A stretch of 64,000 nucleotides of DNA from Halorubellus sp034808145 (GTDB lineage: Archaea; Halobacteriota; Halobacteria; Halobacteriales; Natrialbaceae), in assembly GCF_034808145.1 (NCBI RefSeq), contig NZ_JAXHGM010000013.1:27776-91775 (forward strand), given 5' to 3'. Position numbers and translations under genes: made by a program. Each line of letters starts with the position of its first letter. Positions within the stretch are counted from its first letter, which is position 1. This document shows, in pieces, positions 46,201 through 54,415 of this stretch. The notes under the pieces are model-generated. The model was not told the origin of the DNA, did not search any database, and worked only from the letters and a program-made list of their open reading frames with translations.

Positions 46201-47103
46201 CTCCGGAAGCGGATCGAACGTGAACGGGACGAACTCGAGATCACCGTTCGTCGTGAGTTCGAGCTCGACCTCGAACAGCGTCGGATCTCGAATCGTGTAC
46301 ACGGCATCGTCTCGTGAGTGAATGGCCTCGTTGGCGAGTTCGAGGTCCACGATCATCGATTCTCCGCCGTTTTCCTCGTCGCTGATTACTTCCACAGAGA
46401 GGGCGGCATGCCAGTCCGGGAGTGCCGGCGTCCCCTCAGCGGCACGCTCGCGGAGATAGCCGTTGAAGCTCTCCTCGTCCTCGAGTGCGGCTGTCGGGAC
46501 GGTGTCGTCGTCCTCGTCCCTCTCGTGGTAGAGGTCGTAGTTCTCGCGGGCTCGCTCACGTGCATCCGCGAACGCATCGTTGAGTGCCTCACGTGCACGC
46601 TCCTGGACGACGTCGGGCGTGGAGCGCGCCGGGGTCTGTAGCACGCTCGCGGGCATCTCGATCGAAGGGACCTCAATTTCGAGGCGTTCGAAGACCGGGA
46701 GCAGACTGTCGCCCTCGTCGTCGTCGTCACGGTCACCCAGCGCGACGAACGAATCCCGATCAATCATCTCCTCGTACGTGGGGTTAACGCGCACCCACAC
46801 ACTCGCGGTGATATCGATGTCGAGCGAGTCGTCGGGCTGCCCTCCTCGGACGCGGACGGTGGCTCCAAGACCGTTTGGCTGCATCTTCGACTGCAAATCG
46901 TCGTCGGGGTCGTCAAGCTGGTCCTCGCTTTCTGGCGCGAGCGCACCAGCGAAGAACCGATCGCTCGGGAAGTCGCGCTTGACGCGTTCGTCGATGTCAC
47001 CGCGGACCTGTTTCAACACCGTCTCGCGGAGGTGTCGGGCGATGCGTTCGTCGTCAGCGGGAGTTTGTTGCTCCCCGGTCGCTATATGTTGTTCAGATGC
47101 CAT
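43276..47103 (-). CDS. drmA: DISARM helicase DrmA
   Basis: 1275 residues. After a ~500-residue N-terminal part with a helical DUF-type region, the superfamily-2 helicase motor follows: VLWFPTGGGKTEAFLG (Walker A, about 523-538), VPDELHLLEES as a variant DExH box (about 778-788), then a Cys cluster (CPIHGFASLGECTEKYGCPID), and motif VI SSRAGRSRPGLVF near residue 1100. DrmA is the core helicase shared by all DISARM classes and acts with DrmB to bind and process unmodified phage DNA. It heads the drmABC unit and is itself preceded by a 42-codon frame. GC content is high and uniform. Confidence 0.92.
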   Translation of the reverse strand: MASEQHIATGEQQTPADDERIARHLRETVLKQVRGDIDERVKRDFPSDRFFAGALAPESEDQLDDPDDDLQSKMQPNGLGATVRVRGGQPDDSLDIDITASVWVRVNPTYEEMIDRDSFVALGDRDDDDEGDSLLPVFERLEIEVPSIEMPASVLQTPARSTPDVVQERAREALNDAFADARERARENYDLYHERDEDDDTVPTAALEDEESFNGYLRERAAEGTPALPDWHAALSVEVISDEENGGESMIVDLELANEAIHSRDDAVYTIRDPTLFEVELELTTNGDLEFVPFTFDPLPEDFRYNRDLWGHGRNCTITAPERNDQEVNEDGIPPGRRAPAATPTANRLETQFIPEYRQLVYESADRNVDAEFEKLADLDGGGFDVLDDIAAEMRRYLSEEYDAALEQYRKREDWDDDPETGDLADFNEDRDAFEREILRFERGVRCLRQHSETVGRAFELMNEAMDRMHEFPGWRLFQLVFIVMEVPDVASREYDQWTEVDWRDGSTEDRAEDADSALDVVDVLWFPTGGGKTEAFLGVAVWSMFFDRLRGKDFGVTAWTKFPLRLLSLQQFQRMTETVMYADLVRREQSDIGSHPSRPFSMGYLVGKANTPNALTGYDNNNYKRYQGPAGESLRREAKVVPSCPACGSDVEVRITEDDHRLTHCCTGSSFDCPWQSRSLTSSETYEEAELPVHVVDNELYRYAPTIIAGTIDKITAIGYQRKFAHLITGEMDLECPIHGFASLGECTEKYGCPIDKDDFSAMAKPVEPYDPAPSLMVPDELHLLEESMGSFDGHYETGIAQLQELVEAGTTKVIAPTATITGFEDQVHNLFMRPAERFPSPGPYLRENFYAQERPETQRYYIGLIPHGKTHINSIIDLLFYYHREVQNLFREALNDPSQILTGAALEGTETTASLEADSIDEVLALLSYYSTSITYLLSKKDGDRLDQSIVSQLDAYLQQDGRPPLASERMTGGTGFETIMEVLDIVEDPWDEEADEKILRRLIERGVLEEDVTDSVLSLRSTLEASLDEENEVVDSEQFEGERARASEENREALAWLLASRLNTITATNMIAHGVDVDRFNMMTFFGMPRGTAEYIQASSRAGRSRPGLVFNVAHPIRERDLSHYHFFEKYHAFLDRLVEPVPINRWAKNSVKQTHPGLFMGLLLNHYMYQEGAGNLYFGDNAEEFADSVDEGQLRQQMLGMFGNPDDHEEFQGDIEDLTKEALSQLRLDDDQWTSGRIKRSPMRSLRDVDEQLPIRAEYRYREIFETLDNR

Positions 47104-47109
47104 CGTGGC

Positions 47110-47238
47110 TTACTCAGTGATGTCCTTGAGATGCGACTCGGGGATGATCGTCGGCATCAGCGTGGGGCCGTTCGCGATCAAGAACTGCTCGGCGAATTCT
47201 TTCATCGCGTCGCCCGCGTGGCACACACGCTCGCTCAT
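47110..47238 (-). CDS. 42-residue protein upstream of drmA
   Basis: ATG at 47238, stop at 47110-47112, six bases before the drmA start. The peptide reads MSERVCHAGDAMKEFAEQFL, then IANGPTLMPTIIPESHLKDITE. Codon use is haloarchaeal and the spacing implies co-translation with drmA. It could be a short leader protein, an antitoxin-like partner or the remnant of a longer gene. No family is recognised. Confidence 0.5.
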   Translation of the reverse strand: MSERVCHAGDAMKEFAEQFLIANGPTLMPTIIPESHLKDITE

Positions 47239-47627
47239 TCACTACCACACGACACGGTCGTAACGTCGTGGCGGGACGTCGAACGGTTCTGCGCGCCTAC
47301 AGCGCCGTTCCAGCGGCCCACACAGGTGGGGTTATAGCCCATGCTCACCCTGTTGTAGAGCATCCTACAAAAAGTTTGGGCAGATCGCGCCCTCTCAAGT
47401 TCGGGCGCGATCTGGTCGGAAGTTCAATCACTATTCGCACACGTGGGTGCGCGTTGCGCGTGCACGCCCACATGCGCCACGCGCGCGCTTGCGTGCTGGC
47501 CCCATCGAGCCCGAGTTCCTGATACCATCCTCTCTCAGCCAACCGGATTAGGATTCAAGCCCTCACCGAGAGATAGCCGTTGCCCGAAGAGATCGTACAA
47601 TAGTTGAGTACTCATAGGAGGACGATG
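47239..47627. promoter_or_regulatory. Control region between drmA and the glycosylase gene
   Basis: About 390 bp with two palindromic structures: a perfect 12-bp hairpin at 47381-47414 and an imperfect G/C-rich one around 47441-47480 (GTGGGTGC and GCACGCCCAC arms). The AT-rich stretch at 47360-47378 could hold the drmA promoter. No gene is seen apart from the 42-codon frame. Confidence 0.45.
47381..47414. repeat. Perfect 12-bp hairpin upstream of drmA
   Basis: CAGATCGCGCCC and GGGCGCGATCTG flank a 10-nt loop TCTCAAGTTC. The position 140-170 bp upstream of the 42-codon frame fits a terminator of the glycosylase transcript or an operator. Confidence 0.6.
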
Positions 47628-48425
47628 CTAATCGACTCCCAGTCCTTCCCCGACTGACCCATACAGACAACTTGGTTGGATTGGGCAGGCACTACAGTCC
47701 GGATTCGAGTTCGTGCATCGAAGAGCGCCGAGATCCAGAAGTGCGAGGTTGAAAGCTCGCGCCAGGGCCGGTTCATCTGGGACCAGCGCATCGAGGAACC
47801 GGTACACAGCTTCACTCTTGTGGGGTTGTTCTGGCAGTGGGTATCCGAAAACGCGTTCCGTTATCCGGGCTGTGTTCGCATCAACAAGGGCTAAGGGTTC
47901 CTGGAATGCGAACAGGAGACACGCACGAGCTGTATAGGGGCCGACACGCCACGGCCGCTGCAACGCTTCGAGATCCGTCGGGACCTGCCCTTCGTTCTCC
48001 ACAACGCAGAGGTCTGCCGCCTCACGGAGGGTACGAACCCGATGGTTGACGAATCCCAGGGACCGCACTAGGTCGCGAAGATCGGCCTCGTCTGCCTCTC
48101 GGACAGCGTTCGGGGTCGGAAACGCCGAGAAAAACGGATTATAAATCTCGGCAACTGCGTCGCCCCGAGTGCGTTGTAGCAGAATCTCGGTCGCGAAGAC
48201 TCGCCATGGATCGGTTGTATATCGCCAGGGGTACTCGCGACCGTGGACAGACAGCCATTCAAGCAGTTCGGGAACCGTCTCGAGTACGGCGTCGAAACGC
48301 TCTCTGGCGTGGTCAACGTCGGCCGCAACCAGTGCCTCCGTAGCGGCCGCCGCGTCTACATGTGATCGTAGCTCCACGGCCGTGACGCTCGTCTGGCCAA
48401 ACGGCAACGCTTCCGAAACCATCAC
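47628..48425 (-). CDS. Mig-like T:G mismatch DNA glycosylase
   Basis: 265 residues of the HhH-GPD family. Features in order: EYPWRYTTDPWRVFATEILLQRT (about 64-86), the helix-hairpin-helix RPWRVGPYTARACLL (about 157-171) with Tyr164 at the position of the catalytic Lys of endonuclease III, the conserved catalytic Asp182 in LALVDANTAR, and a C-x6-C-x2-C-x5-C iron-sulfur cluster (Cys237, 244, 247, 253). Tyr at the first site is the hallmark of the archaeal Mig enzyme, which removes T or U from mismatches with G. It is divergent from a cytosine-5 methyltransferase gene, the same pairing as Mig.MthI, which fits repair of deaminated 5-methylcytosine. Confidence 0.82.
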   Translation of the reverse strand: MMVSEALPFGQTSVTAVELRSHVDAAAATEALVAADVDHARERFDAVLETVPELLEWLSVHGREYPWRYTTDPWRVFATEILLQRTRGDAVAEIYNPFFSAFPTPNAVREADEADLRDLVRSLGFVNHRVRTLREAADLCVVENEGQVPTDLEALQRPWRVGPYTARACLLFAFQEPLALVDANTARITERVFGYPLPEQPHKSEAVYRFLDALVPDEPALARAFNLALLDLGALRCTNSNPDCSACPIQPSCLYGSVGEGLGVD

Positions 48426-48561
48426 AACAGTGGTTTATCAGCGACCACCTTGAGCGCCCCGCTGATGAATCAAAGAAAAATTCGACCTATTCACCTGTAT
48501 CATCCGAGAACCAGAGAAACCCGATGCAGTCTCCGACCAGACAGGTTCCGTGAAGGCATAG

Positions 48562-48581
48562 ACCAGGGATTTATCCCTGGT
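48562..48581 (+). promoter_or_regulatory. Palindrome overlapping the promoter box
   Basis: ACCAGGGAT and ATCCCTGGT are perfect nine-base arms with TT in the centre, so that TTTAT forms the middle. Its centre is 29 bp before the ATG at 48600. A TATA box inside a palindrome, with a leaderless start, indicates a repressor site. Confidence 0.65.
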
Positions 48582-48599
48582 GCCAGTATACGGCCAAGT

Positions 48600-50846
48600 A
48601 TGTCTGAATTGGTCACGTCTCGCGATTCTCCGTTGGCGCTTGTTCGGTCGGCGTCGACCGCGGAGCGTGACACCCACCGCAATCTGCTTCTCGAGAATAT
48701 CGATTTCCTCATCGACACGCTGACCGCAGCGCATGCTCGTCGACACCGGATGAATCCAGCAGGCTGTCCGGGCGCGACGCCGGAACGGCTCGCTCGCAAT
48801 GGGACGGCAATCGGTGACACCTGCCGGTACATGCTCATCGACCACAGTAATCCAACTGAAGATGACGACGGCTGTCCCTGCAATGATCCACTTTTCCATA
48901 GTGACGACCCGCTAGACGCTGTCGCCGCTGTGGTCCTCGGGAGCGAGACTGAGGCGCCTGCAAATCGGTTCTTCCAGCGGATCCCTCGACGGACAGTCGC
49001 CCAACTCCGAGACCAGTACGGGACCTGGGAAGACATCGCTGCATTCGACCACAGCGCTCTGACTGAAGCACTTGAGGATGCCTGCCCGCGAAAAGGTATC
49101 AGCGAAGACCGTATCACCCGACTCGAAACACTGCTCGCCACTGTAGACAAGACTCACTATACGGACGGAGTGACGCTTCGTGGATTCTCGAACGTGCGCT
49201 ATGAGACCTACGTCGATTTCCTGACGCAAATTCCGGGAATCCAATCGGAGGATGCCTGGTGGCTCGTGCAGACTGCGTTCGACAAACCAGTGTGGCCAGC
49301 CGATCCGCTCGTTGACGAGTTCCTCTGTGCGCTCGGCCTCCTGAAACCGGAGGACTATGAGACCGAGGGAGTGCGACGGGAGTCTCTGGAGAGCGCACTC
49401 ACCGACCGTCTGATTGCGCCACTGTATCGTGCCTTGGCAACTCATGCAGTCACCGAAGGACCGGACGTCTGCGGACCGAATTGTGAACTCAGGAAGTTCC
49501 TCCTGACACATCGCCTCCGCGAGCAGCAGAAAGACCATGACGGTCCAACGGTAGTTGATCTCTTCGCTGGTGCGGGCGGTCTCTCATGTGGGCTGTCTCG
49601 GGCTGGCTATGACATCCGGTGGGCTATCGACATCGAGCCCGACGCAGTCGCGACCTATCGCCTGAACCATCCAGAAATTCCGCATGAAAACGTCGTCTGT
49701 GGAGACGTCCGCGATGTCGATATAACAGCACGGATACAGGACGCAGTATCAAAGCCGGACGTCCTTGTCGGTGGACCACCATGTCAGTCTCTATCCCAGG
49801 CAGGGTACCGGTCGCGGCGAGCCGCAGACGAGGACTACAGTATTCTCGACGATACCCGGACGACACTCTACACGCAGTACGTGAACGTCGTCGACGAACT
49901 ACGCCCGAAGGCGATTGTAATGGAGAACGTGGAGGGAATGGTCAACGAGGTCGGCGACACCGGTGTTCGAGTCATCGACTGGGTCCTCGAGGACCTGGCT
50001 GCACTCGATGACACTGGGATGGGCTATCACGTCGGCTTTCGTGTGCAGGACATGAGTGAACTTGGCGTCCCGCAGCAGCGAGAGCGTGTCCTCTTGGTCG
50101 GTTTGCGAGAAGATCTTGCAGAGTCCCAGGACGAAGTGACTGAACTCTTGGAAAACCTGTCTGATACTGGAGAGCCTAACACTCTCCAAGACGGATTATC
50201 GGGGCTGCCTCGGCTCCGCCGTGGAGAGGGTGGGCGTGTGCTTTCGACAACACCCCGCGGTGGACCGAGTAGCTACCTTACTGAACACGAGCTCCACAGA
50301 GATACAGCTCTGTGTTTTAATCATCAAGCCCGTGAGCACCCAATGGAGAAGGACCGGATCCTCTTCGATGAGGCGCTGAGACCGGGTGATACCGGATGGG
50401 ATGTCAAATTTGGAGGCGATGGAGAGTACGCAGAATATATTGAATACGATGTTGGAACAGAAGACAATCCCCGATTCAAGGATAAATATCGGATGCTAGA
50501 ATGGACGGAGCCATCGCCAACAATCGTCGCCCATCTCGCGAAGGACGCCAACGCCTATGTGCTGCCAGATTACTATCAGCACGCCCGTCCTGACCAAGAG
50601 CGCTCGGACGCAAAACGGAACCGTGGCATCACCCCTCGCGAGGCTGCACGCTTGCAGTCCTTCCATGATGATTACATCTTCCTCGGCCCGTTCACCAGCT
50701 GGTTCCGACAAATCGGAAATGCTGTCCCTCCAATCGCTGGGAAACGTCTCGGAAAGGCTCTACACCAGACGATTACTGGAAGACCAGAGGCTGTAGGGAA
50801 GGCACATGGTCAGTCGCAGACGTCCGAAGCGGTATCCGATGACTGA
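48600..50846 (+). CDS. Glycosylase-like domain fused to cytosine-5 methyltransferase
   Basis: 748 residues from the ATG at 48600, chosen because the TATA box lies 25-30 bp upstream; an earlier in-frame ATG at 48450 is less likely. Residues about 101-300 look like a degenerate HhH-GPD domain: DPLDAVAAVVLGSETEAPANRFFQRI, IPGIQSEDAWWLVQTAFDKPVWPADPLVDEFLCALGLL, then CGPNC near the end. The Asp (about 235) is kept, but the Lys position is Glu217. Residues about 312-735 are a full 5-methylcytosine methyltransferase: VVDLFAGAGGLSCGL, GGPPCQS with Cys396, MENVEGM, GVPQQRERVLLVG, ITPREAARLQSF and IGNAVPP. It may couple methylation with lesion recognition. It is divergent from a separate Mig-like glycosylase. 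Confidence 0.85.
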   Translation: MSELVTSRDSPLALVRSASTAERDTHRNLLLENIDFLIDTLTAAHARRHRMNPAGCPGATPERLARNGTAIGDTCRYMLIDHSNPTEDDDGCPCNDPLFHSDDPLDAVAAVVLGSETEAPANRFFQRIPRRTVAQLRDQYGTWEDIAAFDHSALTEALEDACPRKGISEDRITRLETLLATVDKTHYTDGVTLRGFSNVRYETYVDFLTQIPGIQSEDAWWLVQTAFDKPVWPADPLVDEFLCALGLLKPEDYETEGVRRESLESALTDRLIAPLYRALATHAVTEGPDVCGPNCELRKFLLTHRLREQQKDHDGPTVVDLFAGAGGLSCGLSRAGYDIRWAIDIEPDAVATYRLNHPEIPHENVVCGDVRDVDITARIQDAVSKPDVLVGGPPCQSLSQAGYRSRRAADEDYSILDDTRTTLYTQYVNVVDELRPKAIVMENVEGMVNEVGDTGVRVIDWVLEDLAALDDTGMGYHVGFRVQDMSELGVPQQRERVLLVGLREDLAESQDEVTELLENLSDTGEPNTLQDGLSGLPRLRRGEGGRVLSTTPRGGPSSYLTEHELHRDTALCFNHQAREHPMEKDRILFDEALRPGDTGWDVKFGGDGEYAEYIEYDVGTEDNPRFKDKYRMLEWTEPSPTIVAHLAKDANAYVLPDYYQHARPDQERSDAKRNRGITPREAARLQSFHDDYIFLGPFTSWFRQIGNAVPPIAGKRLGKALHQTITGRPEAVGKAHGQSQTSEAVSDD

Positions 50847-51226
50847 GTGACGCTATCGAGGTGAGAGTTGAAATGGAGCGGCGATATTCAAATATGCACT
50901 GAAGCTGAGGAAGGACATTTTCGAGATCTTCCAGACTCAAGACGCCATTCTCAACGAGGTCTAGGCGAGGTCGAATTAGTCATTGTGGAGCGCGAGGCAA
51001 CACCACTTTTGTTGAGGAATCTAACTGTTCAGATTCATTTTACTCATGTCTATCTTTCAATTACGTTTCGGTCCTCGGCCGTTCATCGGGAGGTCACAGA
51101 GCGCTGGAATCGGCGGATTTGCTTGCGTTTAGACGTCAGATCAGTTAACAGGCCAGCCACACGCAAGAACGCACCACTCGCCAAACTAACGTGTGCCCCC
51201 AGCCCGAGGGATCGGTGTTCAGGCTA
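50847..51226. other. Intergenic stretch, nothing recognised
   Basis: About 380 bp between the methyltransferase and helicase genes, which converge here. Open frames across it are short and lack haloarchaeal character. AT content is higher than in the flanking genes. Confidence 0.45.
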
Positions 51227-54200
51227 TCACCAGTCGGTACTGGGAATGACCACAGCAGCATTCACCAGTTCATTTGTCTCCGGATACACCACCTCTTCTT
51301 CATCAAGCCGTTCGAACGTCGCTTTCCGTTCTTGCCGCAACTCCTCTAATTTGTTATTTGCTCGCCCGATGTTCCCGCGCATTTCCTTGCCCTCCTTGAG
51401 TTTCTGCTGGTAGTCTGCCAAGCGATTCTCCCATGTCGCAATCGCATTCTCGAAATACCGCGCCGCATGCTCTCGCTTCTCGGCCACGACAGTTTTCCGC
51501 TCGTTTTCAGCCTCGCGTGCCATCTGCTGCACCCGTGTTTGTGCTTTCTGCCTTGCTTCCTCAACCAAATCGTCTGCTTTGCCCATGACCTCGGCCACAA
51601 CCGGATGGTCTGCCGCATCCTCATGTGCCAACGGTCCGAGTGCTTCAGGAGAGTCCTCTCTGATCGAGCCACTGGCGGTTACATAGATTGACTCGAAGAC
51701 CTCCGTCTCCTCACTCCCGTCACCGGTCACATGTCCCAGCCGGAAGTTACACAGAATTCCGGGCTCAAGCTTCGGATCGCCTGCCTGTTTGGCAGTTGTC
51801 TTTCCATCAATCCAGTCTTGGCCATCCAGACAGTAATTCACAATCCCACGTACGAGTGGATGGTTGACAGACAGGAACGTCACGCCAGAATCATCTTTCG
51901 CCACCTCTTGATCAAACGTCACCCGTGGATACGAACTCAGAACCTCATCGCCCTGCAATTCAATTACGCTCGGTGTCTGAATTTTGTACACATCGCCCTC
52001 TGGATGGCCATCATCGGCCAGTTCCATCGCTCCATCATTCTCATCGATAAATAACTCGAGCAACCGTTGTACTTCAACCTGTCCGACGTATTCGTCTTTA
52101 CTATCTTCAATCACTTCCTGTACTTCTTCGAGATCAGATTCGTTGAACTGATCCTCAATCAGGAAGTTCTCTTGCAGGGTTTCCACCGCTTCTTTACGTT
52201 CCTCGATGATCTCCTCAAGATTGTCGACGACATCCCGTCCAGACTCGTTATTTACTACAGCTTCCATGATTCGATCTTCGAGATCGAAATCGCTTCCTTC
52301 TAACACCATCCCGAGGACATCGGAACTCATGCCGAGGTCCTCTTCGATCCGATCTATCTTCACTGTCAAATTCTGTAAAATATCGCTCTCCCTGGTGTCC
52401 TCGATGAATAGATTATAGATATTCACCTTCTGATCCTGTCCATACCGGTGCAGCCGACCCATCCGCTGATCGATCCGGATCGGATTCCAGGGCAAGTCAT
52501 AGTTGATCATAATATGTGCAAATTGTAGATTCAATCCCTCTCGGGCCGCATCGGTCGCCAGCATCAGATTCGCTCCCCGACGGAACTTTTCAACCTGCTC
52601 TTGGCGGTGTTTCTGACTCATTCCGCCATGAATCTCGGCCACGTCATATGCATCCAAGACCTCATCCCGCAGATATTCCAGCGTATCCGTATACTCCGTG
52701 AAAATGAGGACTTTCTCGTCTGGATCTTCAGCCAGCAACTTCTCAATGGCACTTTTTAGTTTTGCAGCCTTCGAATCCTCATCGATAGCCCGTGCCCGTT
52801 CAATCAGATTCATCACGGTCTCGAGTTCCTGTTGCCGATCCGCTTCGCTCTGGTCACCAGAAACCTCTTGGAGTTCCTCCTCGACCCGTTCGCGCTGCTG
52901 ATCAGTCAACGTCTCTGGATTTTTTCGATACTGATCCAGCATACTACGGACCACTGTGGACAGTCCGTTCCGGCCGTCTCCTCGAAGTGTCGCTGCTCGC
53001 TTCTCGAGGGATTTCTGTATCGACCGAATGCTCGATACCAGCCGCTTTTGATAGATCACCATCGAGAATCCGGCGGCGCGAGATTCTTGATCTTCACCAA
53101 GCCGATACTCATTTCTCAAATAGTTCGTGATATCTTCATACAGCTGGTCCTCTTCCTCGGTGAATTCGACGGAGAGCGTGTTGATCTCCTTCTCGGGAAA
53201 CATGGGTGTGCCATCGGAGTGGACCATGTTCGGGTTGTCTTTGGTCCGCCGAATCATCAGCTCGTCCAGCTTCTCGGGGCTGATATCGTGTTCGTCTTCG
53301 AAGCGGTACGGTTCGAGCAGATCCATCATGAAATAAAACTGGTCGTGCTTCCCTTTGTGAGGGGTGCCGGTCAGGAACAGGAGTGCGTCTGTCTTCTCGC
53401 TCACGGATTCGCCAACTTTGTATCGGTTGGTCGGTTCCTTCCGGCCATCCGAACGCCGCCGAGCGGTTAGATGGTGGGCTTCGTCGAAGACAGCAACGTC
53501 CCAACTTGCCTTTTCGAAGTCCTCGGGTATACCGTCGTCGCCAGCCTGTTTTACAAAGTCGATAGAGGTAATGATGAGATCGTTTACCTCCCAGACGTTC
53601 TCGCTGGTCATGGCTTTGATTCCATTCACCGTCTCCCGATCGTAGATGGTGAAGTCCCGGTCGAATTTATCCGCCATCTCTTGTTTCCACTGTCGTTTCA
53701 GGGAGGCAGGGGTGACGATTAGGGCTCGTGAGGCGCCTCGTGCTAGGAGTTCTTCGATAATGATGCCGGCCTCGATGGTTTTGCCCAGGCCGACTTCGTC
53801 GCCAATAAGGTAGCGTCTATCGTGGGAGTTGAGTATTTCGTATGCAGCCTCGACTTGGTGAGGTGTGACGTCGATTCGGTTACCGGAGAGTGAGAGGAAC
53901 CGGTCGAATCGATAGGCCATGTCGAGCCTAGTTGCCTGGGATCTGAGATCGAACCGATTGGCGGAATCAAACTGACCGGTCCGGATCCTGTCTTCGACCC
54001 TGGCTTGTTTTTCAATGCCTTTCTGATCGGCTGGGATGGTCTTCAGACCATTCGATTCGGTGTTGACAAATAAGAGATCTGCGCCGCTGGGCTGTGGTTC
54101 TATTTTGAGTATTTCGCCTTCTCCCCCGGGAAATGATACTAACTCGCCGCTTTCGAATTCTTCTTTTTTGGACACCATTGGTAAATCTGAACTCTGTTCG

Positions 54201-54331
54201 ACAATCCGCCCATCGTCAGTATGGATATGGAGTAGATTTCCTTCGATTTTCACGATGGTTCCGCGGCCGCTCCCCTTATCGTCGAAGTATGACACTCGGT
54301 CCCCTGGCTTGAAAGTGTTGTCCGCACTCAC
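51227..54331 (-). CDS. Second DrmD-like SNF2 helicase
   Basis: 1034 residues with a GTG start (54331). Two N-terminal barrel segments (FKPGDRVSYFDDKGSGRGTIVKIEG and ELVSFPGGEGEILKIEPQPSG) precede the motor: GDEVGLGKTIEAG (178-190), VFDEAHHLTARR (281-292), FLTGTPHKGKHDQFYF, and WNPIRIDQRMGRLHRYGQ. A coiled C-terminus follows. The match to the 31.9-34.8 kb helicase extends over the whole motor and the tail, so the two are paralogues. Here the neighbours are a methyltransferase fusion and an IS, not drmA/B/C. It may belong to a second, shorter defence module. Confidence 0.85.
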   Translation of the reverse strand: MSADNTFKPGDRVSYFDDKGSGRGTIVKIEGNLLHIHTDDGRIVEQSSDLPMVSKKEEFESGELVSFPGGEGEILKIEPQPSGADLLFVNTESNGLKTIPADQKGIEKQARVEDRIRTGQFDSANRFDLRSQATRLDMAYRFDRFLSLSGNRIDVTPHQVEAAYEILNSHDRRYLIGDEVGLGKTIEAGIIIEELLARGASRALIVTPASLKRQWKQEMADKFDRDFTIYDRETVNGIKAMTSENVWEVNDLIITSIDFVKQAGDDGIPEDFEKASWDVAVFDEAHHLTARRRSDGRKEPTNRYKVGESVSEKTDALLFLTGTPHKGKHDQFYFMMDLLEPYRFEDEHDISPEKLDELMIRRTKDNPNMVHSDGTPMFPEKEINTLSVEFTEEEDQLYEDITNYLRNEYRLGEDQESRAAGFSMVIYQKRLVSSIRSIQKSLEKRAATLRGDGRNGLSTVVRSMLDQYRKNPETLTDQQRERVEEELQEVSGDQSEADRQQELETVMNLIERARAIDEDSKAAKLKSAIEKLLAEDPDEKVLIFTEYTDTLEYLRDEVLDAYDVAEIHGGMSQKHRQEQVEKFRRGANLMLATDAAREGLNLQFAHIMINYDLPWNPIRIDQRMGRLHRYGQDQKVNIYNLFIEDTRESDILQNLTVKIDRIEEDLGMSSDVLGMVLEGSDFDLEDRIMEAVVNNESGRDVVDNLEEIIEERKEAVETLQENFLIEDQFNESDLEEVQEVIEDSKDEYVGQVEVQRLLELFIDENDGAMELADDGHPEGDVYKIQTPSVIELQGDEVLSSYPRVTFDQEVAKDDSGVTFLSVNHPLVRGIVNYCLDGQDWIDGKTTAKQAGDPKLEPGILCNFRLGHVTGDGSEETEVFESIYVTASGSIREDSPEALGPLAHEDAADHPVVAEVMGKADDLVEEARQKAQTRVQQMAREAENERKTVVAEKREHAARYFENAIATWENRLADYQQKLKEGKEMRGNIGRANNKLEELRQERKATFERLDEEEVVYPETNELVNAAVVIPSTDW

Positions 54332-54415
54332 GTATGTTGATGTTTAGATACGCGCCTGAATTAATACTGGTTTCATATTCATGGTATAACAGTAATAAAA
54401 TATAGTACGGCTAAT

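Noticed and set aside
45316..46317. Plus-strand open frame of 333 codons
   Set aside because: It is antisense to the drmA helicase region.
50868..51413. Plus-strand frame of 181 codons after the methyltransferase
   Set aside because: Ser/Arg/Cys-rich composition unlike haloarchaeal proteins; half of it is antisense to the helicase C-terminus.
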